Shown piece by piece: positions 33,602 through 42,951 of a stretch of DNA of 64,000 nt (the stretch's first letter is position 1; each line of letters begins with the position of its first letter). Under the pieces are notes generated by a model. It did not search any database, was not told where the DNA came from, and saw only the letters and a list, made by a program, of their open reading frames with translations. Both the position numbers and the translations under genes were made by a program. This DNA comes from Saccharibacillus nicotianae (GTDB taxonomy: Bacteria; Bacillota; Bacilli; Paenibacillales; Paenibacillaceae), in NCBI RefSeq assembly GCF_042681745.1, contig NZ_JBHUGF010000010.1, forward strand, positions 2,852,001-2,916,000, written 5' to 3'.

Positions 33602-34573
33602 TTATGTAGCTTTGTATGAAGCAACCGATTGACGATGATACAATTGTGGCTGGATAATTACAGGATACTGAACCTGTTCTCCTCGAATCAAAGCAACAAT
33701 CAATTCAGCAGCTTGAATAGCTAGCTCATCTAATGGCGGTCCAATCGTAGTCAACGCCACTTCTGCATATTGCATATCAGGAAGATCGTCATAACCAATT
33801 AATGAAATATCCGATGGCACTTTATAACCAGCCTCTAGCAAAGCACGCAGGGCACCACGGGTGACCATATTATTCAATCCGATAAAAGCTGTCGGCGATT
33901 TGGAAGTCCACTCATAATTTCGAATAGCAAAATACCCATCTTCCCATGAAGAATATGCCGGTAATATATAATCTTTATTCCATTCCAATCCTGTACGTTG
34001 TAGTGCTTCACGATAGCCTTCTAACTTGATCGGTTGAGAATTACCGATAAATCCAATCTCTGTATGTCCATTGTTTCTAAGATGCTCTACCGCTTTGTAA
34101 ATACCTTCTTTACGGTCAATTTTGATATATGGAGAGTTGGGTGAATCATCGGTTCCTAGTACAAAACAAGGGATTTGAATATTGGAAAATCGTTTCCAGA
34201 ATGCTGCTCGATCTGTCATTTCATAATCCCAAAAAATACATCCGTCTACTCGTAAATGATCTAATACATCCATACCTTCATCAGCTACTACCAGAATCAT
34301 CTGATATCCTAATTTTTTTAATTCTGCATGAAGGTTACCGGATATGTTAGCAAACAACGGATTATTCAGTTCATCCAGTACAAATCCGATAATATTACTT
34401 CTACCTGAAGATAGCTGTTGTGCCATAATATTTTTACGATAATGATGCTTTTCCGCTACAGCTAGTACTTTCTCACGTGTCGTATGTTTGATACGTGGAT
34501 CATGATTTAATGCTTTGGATACAGTGCTATAGCTAACACCTGCTAGCTTAGCGATGTCTTTAATAGTAATCAT
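33602..34573 (-). CDS. LacI-family repressor of the pectin operon
   Basis: A 323-aa regulator: N-terminal LacI HTH (MITIKDIAKLAGVSYSTVSKALNHDPRIKHTTREKV) and a periplasmic-binding-protein-like effector domain (IIGFVLDELNNPLFANISGNLHAELKKLGYQMI, DDSPNSPYIKIDRKEGIYKAVEHL). ATG at 34573 follows GAAGGTG; a longer reading to 34663 lacks the family N-terminus. It lies between transporter and pectinesterase genes. Two palindromes with a central CG upstream of the operon are its likely operators; an oligogalacturonide is the likely inducer (inference). Confidence 0.88.
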   Translation of the reverse strand: MITIKDIAKLAGVSYSTVSKALNHDPRIKHTTREKVLAVAEKHHYRKNIMAQQLSSGRSNIIGFVLDELNNPLFANISGNLHAELKKLGYQMILVVADEGMDVLDHLRVDGCIFWDYEMTDRAAFWKRFSNIQIPCFVLGTDDSPNSPYIKIDRKEGIYKAVEHLRNNGHTEIGFIGNSQPIKLEGYREALQRTGLEWNKDYILPAYSSWEDGYFAIRNYEWTSKSPTAFIGLNNMVTRGALRALLEAGYKVPSDISLIGYDDLPDMQYAEVALTTIGPPLDELAIQAAELIVALIRGEQVQYPVIIQPQLYHRQSVASYKAT

Positions 34574-34689
34574 ATAACACCTTCTTTTTCGTAAACGATC
34601 AGGAGCAGATGGGCAATACTTTATTATTCTTCTATTATATAGGTTTGATGAAATATTTCCCAAATAGCTACCCTATAAATAAGATTAAA

Positions 34690-36279
34690 TTATTTTTTTT
34701 GAGCTGCAAGATAGCGATCATATTGAGCTTGTTTGTTAGCAATAACTTGATCGATATTCATACTTTTGAGAGTACTAAGATAATTATCGAATTGATCTAA
34801 TCCCAGACTACCACTAACAAATTTGAAATTCATTTCTTCTACATACGTAGTAATATCAGGCATTGCCATACTATCTGTACTCGCTTCTTCTGGAAGAGCA
34901 TATACAAACGGAAAAGGAGCATGGATATACGGTTCTAATTTTTTGTCTAATTGTGAATGCCATGCAGGAACTAATGCATCAGCAGATTCGGCTGATTGAA
35001 TATTAGGTAGATTCACAGGCCCAATCCCTAGCTTTTGGATATAATCATTATCTCGGCCTTTAGCTGTAAACTGTTTTTTTCCATCTTTGTCAGTATACGT
35101 ATCATCTTTGATACCCCAGGTGTAATACGTCTGCGCTTCTTCGCTAACCGCATAGTCTAGAAATTTAAAAGCTAACGCAGGATTTTTACTATCTCTTGAA
35201 ATTCCAAAAATGCCACTGACAGGCGTGCGCCCAATATAAAATTGATCTCCATTCGGTCCTTTGAGTGGTAAGATTCCTTTAAATATAGGCTCTTTTGGAT
35301 TGTAATCTTTAAATAATGGACTATAAACCATCGACATATACCAGCTAAAATTAAATGTAGCTCCAGTTACATTTTGTGAGATTCTTGAAGTCACTTGATC
35401 GCTGGTCGTGCTTGCATAATCGACACCTAATAATCCTTCTTTGTATAGACTATTAAGATAGGTTAAGTATTGCTTGTAAGCAGGCTCATTATAACTAAAA
35501 TGTACTTTCCCTTGATTATCTGCATAAAATTGATTTGACAAATCTAATCCAAATACAGGGCCAAATGCCATTTCTAAAAACTTGGGCTCCATCGACATTG
35601 GAATCTCGTCTGCTTTGCCATTTTGATTCGGATCTTTTGTTTTGAATTGACGTAACATCTCTGTAAATTCATCCAGAGTTGTCGGTTCTTGTAGACCTAA
35701 AGTTTTCAGCCATCGTTCATTAACCATGAATACAGGCATATAATTTTTGGTGAGTGTCTGCTGAGGCACATAATACATTTTACCGTTGGGCGTAGTTAGA
35801 CTAGCTTTGACATCAGGAGATTGCTTATAGATTGTTTTCAAATTCACTCCGTATTTTTCGTACAGTTCATCGATCGGAATCACAATACCACTATTGATAT
35901 ATTTCATTAATTGATCTTGGTCAGGCATATAAATAATATCTGGTAAGTCTACTCCTGCGGCGAGTCTAGGATTGACAGCATCCGCATAGTTTTGAGGAGG
36001 AATCAGATCCCAATTCACTTTAATACCGGCATTATCAGTAATTTGCTGGACGATCTTAGCATGGGCTAAATCAACATTGGTAGTCCAAGCATTGGTTGCA
36101 AGTACAGACAATTCGGCATCTTTGATCGCTGTCACAGGTCCTTTCCCTGTATATGTAAAATTCGGCTCCGCTTCGACCGCTGCACTTGTCTGTGATCCAT
36201 TGCTCCCACTGTTACAACCTGCCAGACTTGCCGCTAACATTGTGACCAATACCAATTTACTTACTTTTTTGGCTTTCAT
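34690..36279 (-). CDS. Oligosaccharide-binding lipoprotein (LplA-like)
   Basis: A 529-aa extracellular solute-binding protein. Signal MKAKKVSKLVLVTMLAASLAGC gives a lipid Cys at residue 22. The length, the LDEFTEMLRQFKTKDPNQNGKADEIPMSM segment (with its DPNQNGKADE calcium-loop-like motif) and LAFKFLDYAVSEEAQTYYTWG are typical of Paenibacillus LplA-type receptors for plant oligosaccharides. ATG at 36279 has AAAGGGGG upstream. With the two permeases it forms an importer; the ATPase is presumably a shared MsmX-type protein encoded elsewhere. Confidence 0.88.
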   Translation of the reverse strand: MKAKKVSKLVLVTMLAASLAGCNSGSNGSQTSAAVEAEPNFTYTGKGPVTAIKDAELSVLATNAWTTNVDLAHAKIVQQITDNAGIKVNWDLIPPQNYADAVNPRLAAGVDLPDIIYMPDQDQLMKYINSGIVIPIDELYEKYGVNLKTIYKQSPDVKASLTTPNGKMYYVPQQTLTKNYMPVFMVNERWLKTLGLQEPTTLDEFTEMLRQFKTKDPNQNGKADEIPMSMEPKFLEMAFGPVFGLDLSNQFYADNQGKVHFSYNEPAYKQYLTYLNSLYKEGLLGVDYASTTSDQVTSRISQNVTGATFNFSWYMSMVYSPLFKDYNPKEPIFKGILPLKGPNGDQFYIGRTPVSGIFGISRDSKNPALAFKFLDYAVSEEAQTYYTWGIKDDTYTDKDGKKQFTAKGRDNDYIQKLGIGPVNLPNIQSAESADALVPAWHSQLDKKLEPYIHAPFPFVYALPEEASTDSMAMPDITTYVEEMNFKFVSGSLGLDQFDNYLSTLKSMNIDQVIANKQAQYDRYLAAQKK

Positions 36280-36347
36280 CTTGCTTGCCCCCTTTATGAT
36301 CATACCCAAATCATATTTTTTATCGCCTTTCGCATATAACGGGCGAC

Positions 36348-37295
36348 TTATCCTTTTACCGCACCCAATGTAATCCCTTTGACAAAATAACGTTGAATAA
36401 AAGGATAGATTGTTACAATTGGCAAAATGCTCACTACAATAGAAACATAACGCACCTGCAATGTAGATACTGCTAATGCACTGGTAGACATTGATCCGCC
36501 CATTTTCTGCATTACTTCAGGCGAAGCCATAATTAAGACTCTGCGTAAAAACATCTGTAACGGTTGCAAATCCTGTTGCCCTAGATAGAGCAGAGCCGAG
36601 AAAAAGTTATTCCAGTGATACACTGCATAGTATAGTGTCAATACAGCCAGTGTAGGCTTAATGATCGGAATCGCTAATTTAAATAACATCGTAATATCGT
36701 TCGCTCCATCAATGTTAGCGCTCTCAAATATTTCATTCGGTATTCCTTCAAAAGCAGACCGACAAATCATCACATTAAAAGTAATCACTAACACAGGTAA
36801 TACCATTGCCCAGCGTGTATTGTATAACCCTAGCGAAGTAATTAACATATACACAGGGATCAATCCACCGGAAAAGTACATCGTAAACGCGATAAAAAAA
36901 TTCAATTTACGACGTAAAAAAAATCGAGGTCTGGATAAAGGGAATGCCGCCAAACAAGTAAACAAAATATTCAGTACTGTACCTACAACTGTATACCAGA
37001 GTGTATTGTAAAAGGAGACCCACAGCTCTTGATACTGCAACACCATTTTGTAACCGGATAATGTAAAGCCTACCGGAAATAAAATGACTTTCTGCTGATC
37101 TATCGCTTCTACAGAACTAAATGAAATACTCAGCACATACAAGAATGGATACAAAGTCATTATAATCGCCACAATAGTCATTACATAAATTAATCCGTAG
37201 AATGTACGATCGCTTAATGATTTTTTAGGTGTAAATGTATCACTGTTGATCTTCATATACGAACGATGTGGACTTTCGATCATCGATTTTTTCAT
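36348..37295 (-). CDS. Oligosaccharide ABC permease (YtcP/LplC-like)
   Basis: A 315-aa permease with six membrane segments: FYGLIYVMTIVAIIMTLYPFLYVLSISFSS near the N-terminus and the EAA loop FESANIDGANDITMLFKLAIPIIKPTLAVL. The C-terminus YPFIQRYFVKGITLGAVKG is diagnostic of the YtcP group. Partner of the LplB-like permease 40 bp upstream and the lipoprotein downstream. Confidence 0.9.
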   Translation of the reverse strand: MKKSMIESPHRSYMKINSDTFTPKKSLSDRTFYGLIYVMTIVAIIMTLYPFLYVLSISFSSVEAIDQQKVILFPVGFTLSGYKMVLQYQELWVSFYNTLWYTVVGTVLNILFTCLAAFPLSRPRFFLRRKLNFFIAFTMYFSGGLIPVYMLITSLGLYNTRWAMVLPVLVITFNVMICRSAFEGIPNEIFESANIDGANDITMLFKLAIPIIKPTLAVLTLYYAVYHWNNFFSALLYLGQQDLQPLQMFLRRVLIMASPEVMQKMGGSMSTSALAVSTLQVRYVSIVVSILPIVTIYPFIQRYFVKGITLGAVKG

Positions 37296-37335
37296 GGGCG
37301 TCTCCTTTAATCCATCTGGCTAACCTGTGTCAAAA

Positions 37336-38253
37336 CTACCAGAGAGACATATTGGTCATACGTCTTGTTATCCGATTAACAGTGAACACAAGTACAAAAG
37401 TAATAATCGAGTTAAACAAACCTACTGCTGTAGCAAATCCATAATTCTGTCCTTCTATTCCCATCCGATATACGTATGTGGATAATACATCTGCGGTCTC
37501 ATACGTTGCACCGTTGTAAAGCAAATATACTTTTTCAAAACCGACACTCATAATGCCACCCAGTGATAACAGCAACAAAATAACAATCGTAGGCTTGATA
37601 CTTGGTAATGTCAGATGCCATAATTCTTGAAATTTGCTAACGCCATCAATTTTGCCGGAATCATACATTTCAGGATCGATGCTCATAATAGCAGCGATAT
37701 AGATGATAGAGCTAAACCCAAAACTTTGCCAGATTTCAGAACTCGTAAAAATCGTTCGAAACCAACCTGCTTCCATCATAAAATTAACTTTTTCGATACC
37801 AAACCTTGCTAACAATGTATTCACAATTCCATCAGCCGGGGATAAAAAATTAATTAACATACCGGCAACGACGACTGTGGATATAAAATGAGGTAAATAC
37901 GTAATTGTTTGAGCAAATCGTTTAAACACCTGATTTTTGATTTCAACAATACATACAGCGAATAAAATAGGAATCCCGAATCCAAAAAGTAGAGGTAAAA
38001 AAGCGAGTAAAAAAGTATTGCGTAACAACCGCCAGAAGTAAATAGAATGAATAAATTGAGCAAACCATTGCAATCCTACCCAGTCTCCACCGAAAATACC
38101 ATGCCCTGGCGTAAAATTTTTGAAAGCAATCAATACACCGGGCATAGGAATATACATAAAAATCACATAGTACACAAAAACAGGTGCAAACATAATCAAC
38201 AAGTACTTATCACGCTTAACCAATTTCATAAGTAAAATTGCTTTTTTACCCAC
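37336..38253 (-). CDS. Oligosaccharide ABC permease (LplB-like)
   Basis: A 305-aa permease: YLLIMFAPVFVYYVIFMYIPMPGVLIAFKNF, then the EAA loop MYDSGKIDGVSKFQELWHLTLPSIKPTIVILLL. First gene of the five-gene pectin operon. The start is GTG at 38253 with AAAGGGAGTGG 7-8 nt upstream. Two operator palindromes and a cre site lie between 38308 and 38489. Confidence 0.9.
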   Translation of the reverse strand: MGKKAILLMKLVKRDKYLLIMFAPVFVYYVIFMYIPMPGVLIAFKNFTPGHGIFGGDWVGLQWFAQFIHSIYFWRLLRNTFLLAFLPLLFGFGIPILFAVCIVEIKNQVFKRFAQTITYLPHFISTVVVAGMLINFLSPADGIVNTLLARFGIEKVNFMMEAGWFRTIFTSSEIWQSFGFSSIIYIAAIMSIDPEMYDSGKIDGVSKFQELWHLTLPSIKPTIVILLLLSLGGIMSVGFEKVYLLYNGATYETADVLSTYVYRMGIEGQNYGFATAVGLFNSIITFVLVFTVNRITRRMTNMSLW

Positions 38254-38307
38254 TATAGACCACTCCCTTTCACTGATTTCATCGGTATACTTTTGAATAT
38301 TTCACTT

Positions 38308-38325
38308 AATTACAACGTTGTAATT
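38308..38325. promoter_or_regulatory. LacI-type operator 1
   Basis: Perfect 18-bp palindrome AATTACAACGTTGTAATT with the central CG typical of LacI-family sites, 55 bp upstream of the first gene of the pectin operon. Confidence 0.75.
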
Positions 38326-38444
38326 TTGCTATAAAAATAAAAGAATAAGCAAAATATAAAGTGATTGTGTTCTATATTCTCATTTTAAAAACAACATAAT
38401 TAGCACAATTATTCTTTTTATTTTACGTTATCTTTTTTACTTTT

Positions 38445-38468
38445 TAAAATTACAACGTTGTAATTTTA
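38445..38468. promoter_or_regulatory. LacI-type operator 2
   Basis: Perfect 24-bp palindrome with core ATTACAACGTTGTAAT, identical in the core to operator 1 and 140 bp away centre to centre. The spacing would allow looping by a repressor tetramer or independent binding of two dimers. Confidence 0.78.
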
Positions 38469-38475
38469 GTATTTA

Positions 38476-38489
38476 TGAATACGCTTACA
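38476..38489 (+). promoter_or_regulatory. cre-like site in the pectin operon promoter region
   Basis: TGAATACGCTTACA matches cre consensus TGWAANCGNTNWCA at all but one position. It lies 8 bp from operator 2, combining substrate-specific control with catabolite repression. Confidence 0.6.
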
Positions 38490-38557
38490 TTCATTTTTGT
38501 TTATTCTAGCAGACTCTTCTGTTTTTGACAATCATTCTCTTATTAATTACCTGCTTA

Positions 38558-39724
38558 TTATTTAGGACCTGCATTAGCTTGTACTAGATTCGGTACATTC
38601 GCTGCTGGGTCTAACGAATAACTATACGGGAATGACGTTCCACCCGGAAATGCTGCTCCTGTAGCGGATGTTCCTGTAACTGCATTATACACATTGTTGC
38701 GTTCATAAAATTTATAAGCATCTCCATTACTATCTAGACCAATTTGGTTACTGTTATTAGTTTTGTAAAAATAGTTATTTTCCGAAAAAATATTACCTCC
38801 ACTACCGATCTGCGCTGCATTGTACTGTTGTTGTGAATAACCTTGTGAATTATTGCCTGTTGGTGTTGTACTGTTATCAAAGTAGTTATCATACATATGC
38901 ACATATCCACGCAATAATGGACGTCCTTTTAGATTAGGGCCGAACCAGTTATGATGCATGGTCACATGTAGTTTGCCACCACCATAAGTATACGAATCAT
39001 TTTTATTAGAACCGATGATCAAAGCCAGCCGTTCAGAAGCCAAATCTTGATTACTTCCTACCCAGTTCCAAATAGGATTAGGATTCATATTTAACCAACT
39101 ATCTGTAAAATAAAAGTGACTGTTTGACAAAGTAGCATAATCAGAACCCTGCGAGATAACAAATAGATCATCACTAATATTATACATCGTGACATGATCT
39201 ACCAAAATATTGCTTGTACGGCGAAAAGAGACTCCCAAGTAGTTGGTACCTATACCACCGGGTTGTGTATCTGCTCCACTTAAATTTTGCAAATCTTTAA
39301 TATTTCCGTAGAACGTAATATTTTTGATCACTACATTTTCGATATTTGTGCCTGCTGGAAGATTTTCGCCACTAAATTTTAACTGAATATTTTGTAATAC
39401 TGCTCCGCCACCGCTTGCTCCTTCAATCGTTGTATTATTCCAATTGGTTGTAGCAAACGTAAGTGTTAATGGTTTGGCTCCACCATAAATATTGCCTTTG
39501 ATTACAATATGATGTTTGCCTGCATTAAACGCATTTTTCAATTCAGCAAGTGTCGTTACGGTTACAGCGGCTTCATTTGAACCTGTTGTTGTAGCATATC
39601 CGCCTGTTGATGCTGCATGTGTATAACTCATCGTTAATCCCGGAAATAACAATGTGGATAACATGATTACACTAAGAAAAGACATCGTCATCCCTGCGAA
39701 AGATAATTTGCTTCTTTTGGTCAT
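38558..39724 (-). CDS. Secreted pectate lyase, PL1 family
   Basis: A 388-aa enzyme that cleaves polygalacturonate by beta-elimination. A Sec signal peptide ends near THAAS (about residue 38). Beta-helix landmarks: NIENVVIKNITFYGN, ILVDHVTMYNISDDLFVISQGSDYATLSNSHFY (calcium-binding region) and LHVTMHHNWFGPNLKGRPLLRGYVHMYDNYF with the catalytic arginine in KGRPLLR. Probably its own transcript upstream of the importer operon on the same strand, with no clear terminator after it. It supplies oligogalacturonides for the importer. Confidence 0.9.
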   Translation of the reverse strand: MTKRSKLSFAGMTMSFLSVIMLSTLLFPGLTMSYTHAASTGGYATTTGSNEAAVTVTTLAELKNAFNAGKHHIVIKGNIYGGAKPLTLTFATTNWNNTTIEGASGGGAVLQNIQLKFSGENLPAGTNIENVVIKNITFYGNIKDLQNLSGADTQPGGIGTNYLGVSFRRTSNILVDHVTMYNISDDLFVISQGSDYATLSNSHFYFTDSWLNMNPNPIWNWVGSNQDLASERLALIIGSNKNDSYTYGGGKLHVTMHHNWFGPNLKGRPLLRGYVHMYDNYFDNSTTPTGNNSQGYSQQQYNAAQIGSGGNIFSENNYFYKTNNSNQIGLDSNGDAYKFYERNNVYNAVTGTSATGAAFPGGTSFPYSYSLDPAANVPNLVQANAGPK

Positions 39725-40026
39725 TGTGTACCCTCCTGAATGATTATATTGTTATCGCTATACCCTGTAGACGCCCAAGCCTTTTCCTGAACGAGACTCC
39801 TTTCTATCGCTAATTTTTTATTACTCTTTTGCGATGTATCCAATTATATATTTCTATGTATTTTTATTCCATATACGATTAACGATGTATTCTATGATCC
39901 TATTTTCATATCGCGTCTAATAAGAAACAGATAATTTAATCTAATAATTACATATAATAATACCGAAAATTTCATATTTTTCTATTTAGTAGAAAATCTT
40001 GTATTTCACCTTTATCCATCACGAAA

Positions 40027-40070
40027 AAAAGGATTGGAAAAGTAGAAAACTCTACTTTTCCAATCCTTTT
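40027..40070. terminator. Strong terminator of the RNA-repair operon
   Basis: A 20-bp perfect stem (AAAAGGATTGGAAAAGTAGA and its complement) around an AAAC loop, with A and T runs on both sides, 46 bp after the AAA ATPase stop. The rest of 39725-40026 is AT-rich upstream DNA of the pectate lyase gene. Confidence 0.9.
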
Positions 40071-40115
40071 ATAAAATGATAGTTAGAGACCATTATTTCA
40101 GTCACAATAGGCTAA

Positions 40116-41444
40116 TTAGAAATGAAAACCGACTCGACCTTCACTATTTTGAAGCCATACGCCTTTGCGACTTTTATCCAATTCGCCGCGAAGTCCTTGA
40201 ATCAATTCTTTCATATCCAATTGACCATCTTCATGCCAGTGTAATGCCGCGGAAATATACAATTCGCCCAATTGAGCAAAAGTAAATCCTTCGGTTAATT
40301 TAGCAGTTTCCTGCACCATATCTTCTCCTGCAAATTCATGCAGACGTTTGCGATAAAAGAATTCTGCCCGTAATTTCTCATCAGGTAAAACAATTTCATA
40401 AGCACGATCAAAACGTCCGGCACGATTCATCAAACCAGGATCGATTTTTTCAGGATAATTGGTTGTTCCGATCAGAAATACACCTTCTTTGGACGTTGCT
40501 CCATCCAGTGTATTTAAGAAAAAGGAACGTGCATCTTTCGGCATAGAATCAATATCTTCGATCACAAGCACCATCGGTGTCATACGTACAGCCGCATCGA
40601 ATACTTCTTCAATCGATTCACTGCTTGTATATTCGGTGATCTGCCAGTATGCTACAGGGCCTGGTACACTACCTGCAATCGATTTGACCAGTGTTGTTTT
40701 CCCGTTACCCGGATGCCCGTATAGCAAAATACCACGTTTATACGGAATATCATACGTTTTGTAAAACGAACGATCTTCTGCAAAAAAGCGATCCAGCGAG
40801 CGATAAATATCTTGTTTGATCTCTGGTGCCATAATCACATCATCGCGTGAGACTGCGCGACTCACCGGTTCCATTTGGCGATTAATGCCATGACGTGTAT
40901 CTGTAAACACAGTCACACGACGCAGACTTTGTTCACGTTGACGTACACGTACATCCCCTAGAAATTTCAATAACGATTCATCACTTACTGCAAAAACAAG
41001 ATCTTCGTTACTTAATCCATGCGGACGGAATACCGGCATACGTGCCAGTGCTACACCTGCTTGTGCATACGCAAATACATTATTGATCATCGATGGATGT
41101 ACACAATAATCAGGCTCAGTACGGTCTCCATCATAGACAAAAGTACGTTCTTCCAAACGATCATAGATGCGAATCACATGCTCTACATCGGTATTGTTAT
41201 GACGCAAATCTTCGTCCAGCAATTCCCAATATTCGGTATTCGGATCACTGCTTGAATATAATGTATAAGTCACTCCATAACGTGCTGTTAACGCTTCTTC
41301 GATGCCTTTGATTACCCTTGCATAATCTGCATATTCGGTAGGTAATTTCTGTTCATCTTTAGTGTAAATTACAATCGCTTCAGGAGTGTTTTCACTATCG
41401 ATCGGTTCCACATTAGTATGACTTGTCTGAAAAAGTGAATCCAT
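40116..41444 (-). CDS. AAA-family ATPase of RNA-repair operon
   Basis: A 442-aa protein. A 200-residue N-terminal region of unknown fold (STYADYARVIKG-like, ERTFVYDGDRTEPDY) precedes a classic AAA module: Walker A GHPGNGKT (243-250), Walker B MVLVIEDID (291-299), sensor-type IGTTNYPEKIDPGLMNRAGRFDRAYE. Its ATG directly follows the rtcB stop (TGAATG), so they are translationally coupled. The likely role is remodelling of the RtcB substrate or complex; this is inferred from context. Confidence 0.85.
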   Translation of the reverse strand: MDSLFQTSHTNVEPIDSENTPEAIVIYTKDEQKLPTEYADYARVIKGIEEALTARYGVTYTLYSSSDPNTEYWELLDEDLRHNNTDVEHVIRIYDRLEERTFVYDGDRTEPDYCVHPSMINNVFAYAQAGVALARMPVFRPHGLSNEDLVFAVSDESLLKFLGDVRVRQREQSLRRVTVFTDTRHGINRQMEPVSRAVSRDDVIMAPEIKQDIYRSLDRFFAEDRSFYKTYDIPYKRGILLYGHPGNGKTTLVKSIAGSVPGPVAYWQITEYTSSESIEEVFDAAVRMTPMVLVIEDIDSMPKDARSFFLNTLDGATSKEGVFLIGTTNYPEKIDPGLMNRAGRFDRAYEIVLPDEKLRAEFFYRKRLHEFAGEDMVQETAKLTEGFTFAQLGELYISAALHWHEDGQLDMKELIQGLRGELDKSRKGVWLQNSEGRVGFHF

Positions 41445-42878
41445 TCATTTAGCCCCCTTGATTGCCGCAAGCGGCTTACATTTAGCGACTACAGAAGCAA
41501 GCCCTGCTCCTGTGACACTTTCAATAATCTGATCTACATCTTTATATGCTTGTGGTGATTCATCTAATATCGATTCAAGTGAACGCTGATTGACAACGAT
41601 CTCGTCGGCTGTACCGACTTGAAGCGAACTAGCAAATTGATCAACCGTTACTAATTTTTTGGTAGCTGAACGAGAACGTGCACGTCCTGCGCCATGACAG
41701 ATTGAATAATAATTATCATATCCACCGGGCTGACCAACCATAATATACGATGACGTTCCCATCGACCCTGGAATCAATGCCGGATGACCTGTAGCCAGAT
41801 AAGGCTTAGGATTACCTGCATGACCGGCTGGAAGAGCACGAGTTGCTCCTTTGCGATGGATAAATACAGCTCCTTCGTCCCGTTCTTCTGCCCACGCATA
41901 ATTGTGCATCAGATCATACAAAGTACGCATTTCACAGGAACGACCGAATACATCGCGGAACGCTTCACGAATACTATAAGCGATTAGATGACGATTTACT
42001 GTGGCATAGTTCAGCGCCGAATACATCATATTCACATAATACTGACCTTCAGGATGAGACAGAGGAAGAAAAGCAAGTCTAGGATCGGCTGTTCCTAATC
42101 CTAATCGTTGCATCTGTGAAAGCATTACACGATTGCTTTCTTGACTGACACTGCCTCCCCAAGAACGTGAACCCGAATGAATCATGACCACAATTTGTCC
42201 GTCGCTCATGCCCCATGCTTCCGCTATATGACGGTTTTCTTCATCAATTTCAAGCGCCTGAATCTCAGCAAAGTGATTGCCACCGCCTAGTGTTCCCAAT
42301 TGACGATGGGCTCTCCCCCATGTCTGATCACGAACACCATTAAGCACTTCTTCGTCAAAAGAAAAACGGCTTTCTTCCACATGAGTCAATGACGTGGATT
42401 TTTTGGGTGTATAGCTATCCGGCACGTATTTACCGGGTAGACCATGTAATCCTTTTCGTACTACATGTTCTAAACGTAAATCTGCAAAATGTCCTCGTTG
42501 CTGGGATTCCATCGGTAAATATTTTTCGATAGCTTTGACTAATTTACGGCGTAATTTCACATCCTGTAGATCATCCCGATGCAAATTGGTCAGATGCACA
42601 CGCATACCACAACCGATATCGCTACCTACAATCGAAGGCGATACATAACCGGCACTTGCATCCCAGACCGCCGTTGTACCAATACATGTGCCAATGCCGA
42701 CATGCACATCAGGTGTATAGCCCATATACTGAATACCTGGGATTTGTAAATTATTATTAGCCATATTAAATACTTTATAATCCAATCCTGCAAATAATTC
42801 TGGATTGGCGTAGACATGTACACTTCCCGCAGGAAGTTTTACTTCATGAATATAAGAAGATGATATTGGAGTACTCAT
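41445..42878 (-). CDS. rtcB: RtcB-family RNA ligase
   Basis: A 477-aa GTP/Mn-dependent ligase joining 2',3'-cyclic phosphate (or 3'-phosphate) and 5'-OH RNA ends. Conserved sites: SIVGSDIGCGMRVHL (metal Asp and Cys), GTLGGGNHFAEI (metal His), MIHSGSRSWGG, and CHGAGRARSRSATKK with the guanylylated histidine. ATG at 42878 follows GAGGTTT; an upstream in-frame reading to 42899 adds seven residues with no better site. Flanked by a RlaP-like nucleotidyltransferase and an AAA ATPase, it is part of an RNA-repair module. Confidence 0.93.
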   Translation of the reverse strand: MSTPISSSYIHEVKLPAGSVHVYANPELFAGLDYKVFNMANNNLQIPGIQYMGYTPDVHVGIGTCIGTTAVWDASAGYVSPSIVGSDIGCGMRVHLTNLHRDDLQDVKLRRKLVKAIEKYLPMESQQRGHFADLRLEHVVRKGLHGLPGKYVPDSYTPKKSTSLTHVEESRFSFDEEVLNGVRDQTWGRAHRQLGTLGGGNHFAEIQALEIDEENRHIAEAWGMSDGQIVVMIHSGSRSWGGSVSQESNRVMLSQMQRLGLGTADPRLAFLPLSHPEGQYYVNMMYSALNYATVNRHLIAYSIREAFRDVFGRSCEMRTLYDLMHNYAWAEERDEGAVFIHRKGATRALPAGHAGNPKPYLATGHPALIPGSMGTSSYIMVGQPGGYDNYYSICHGAGRARSRSATKKLVTVDQFASSLQVGTADEIVVNQRSLESILDESPQAYKDVDQIIESVTGAGLASVVAKCKPLAAIKGAK

Positions 42879-42951
42879 AATTGGTAAAACCTCTTTCAAT
42901 TCAGCCCCTCTATTTCGAGAGAGGCTTCTTTATTATTGTAAACGAGTCTGC

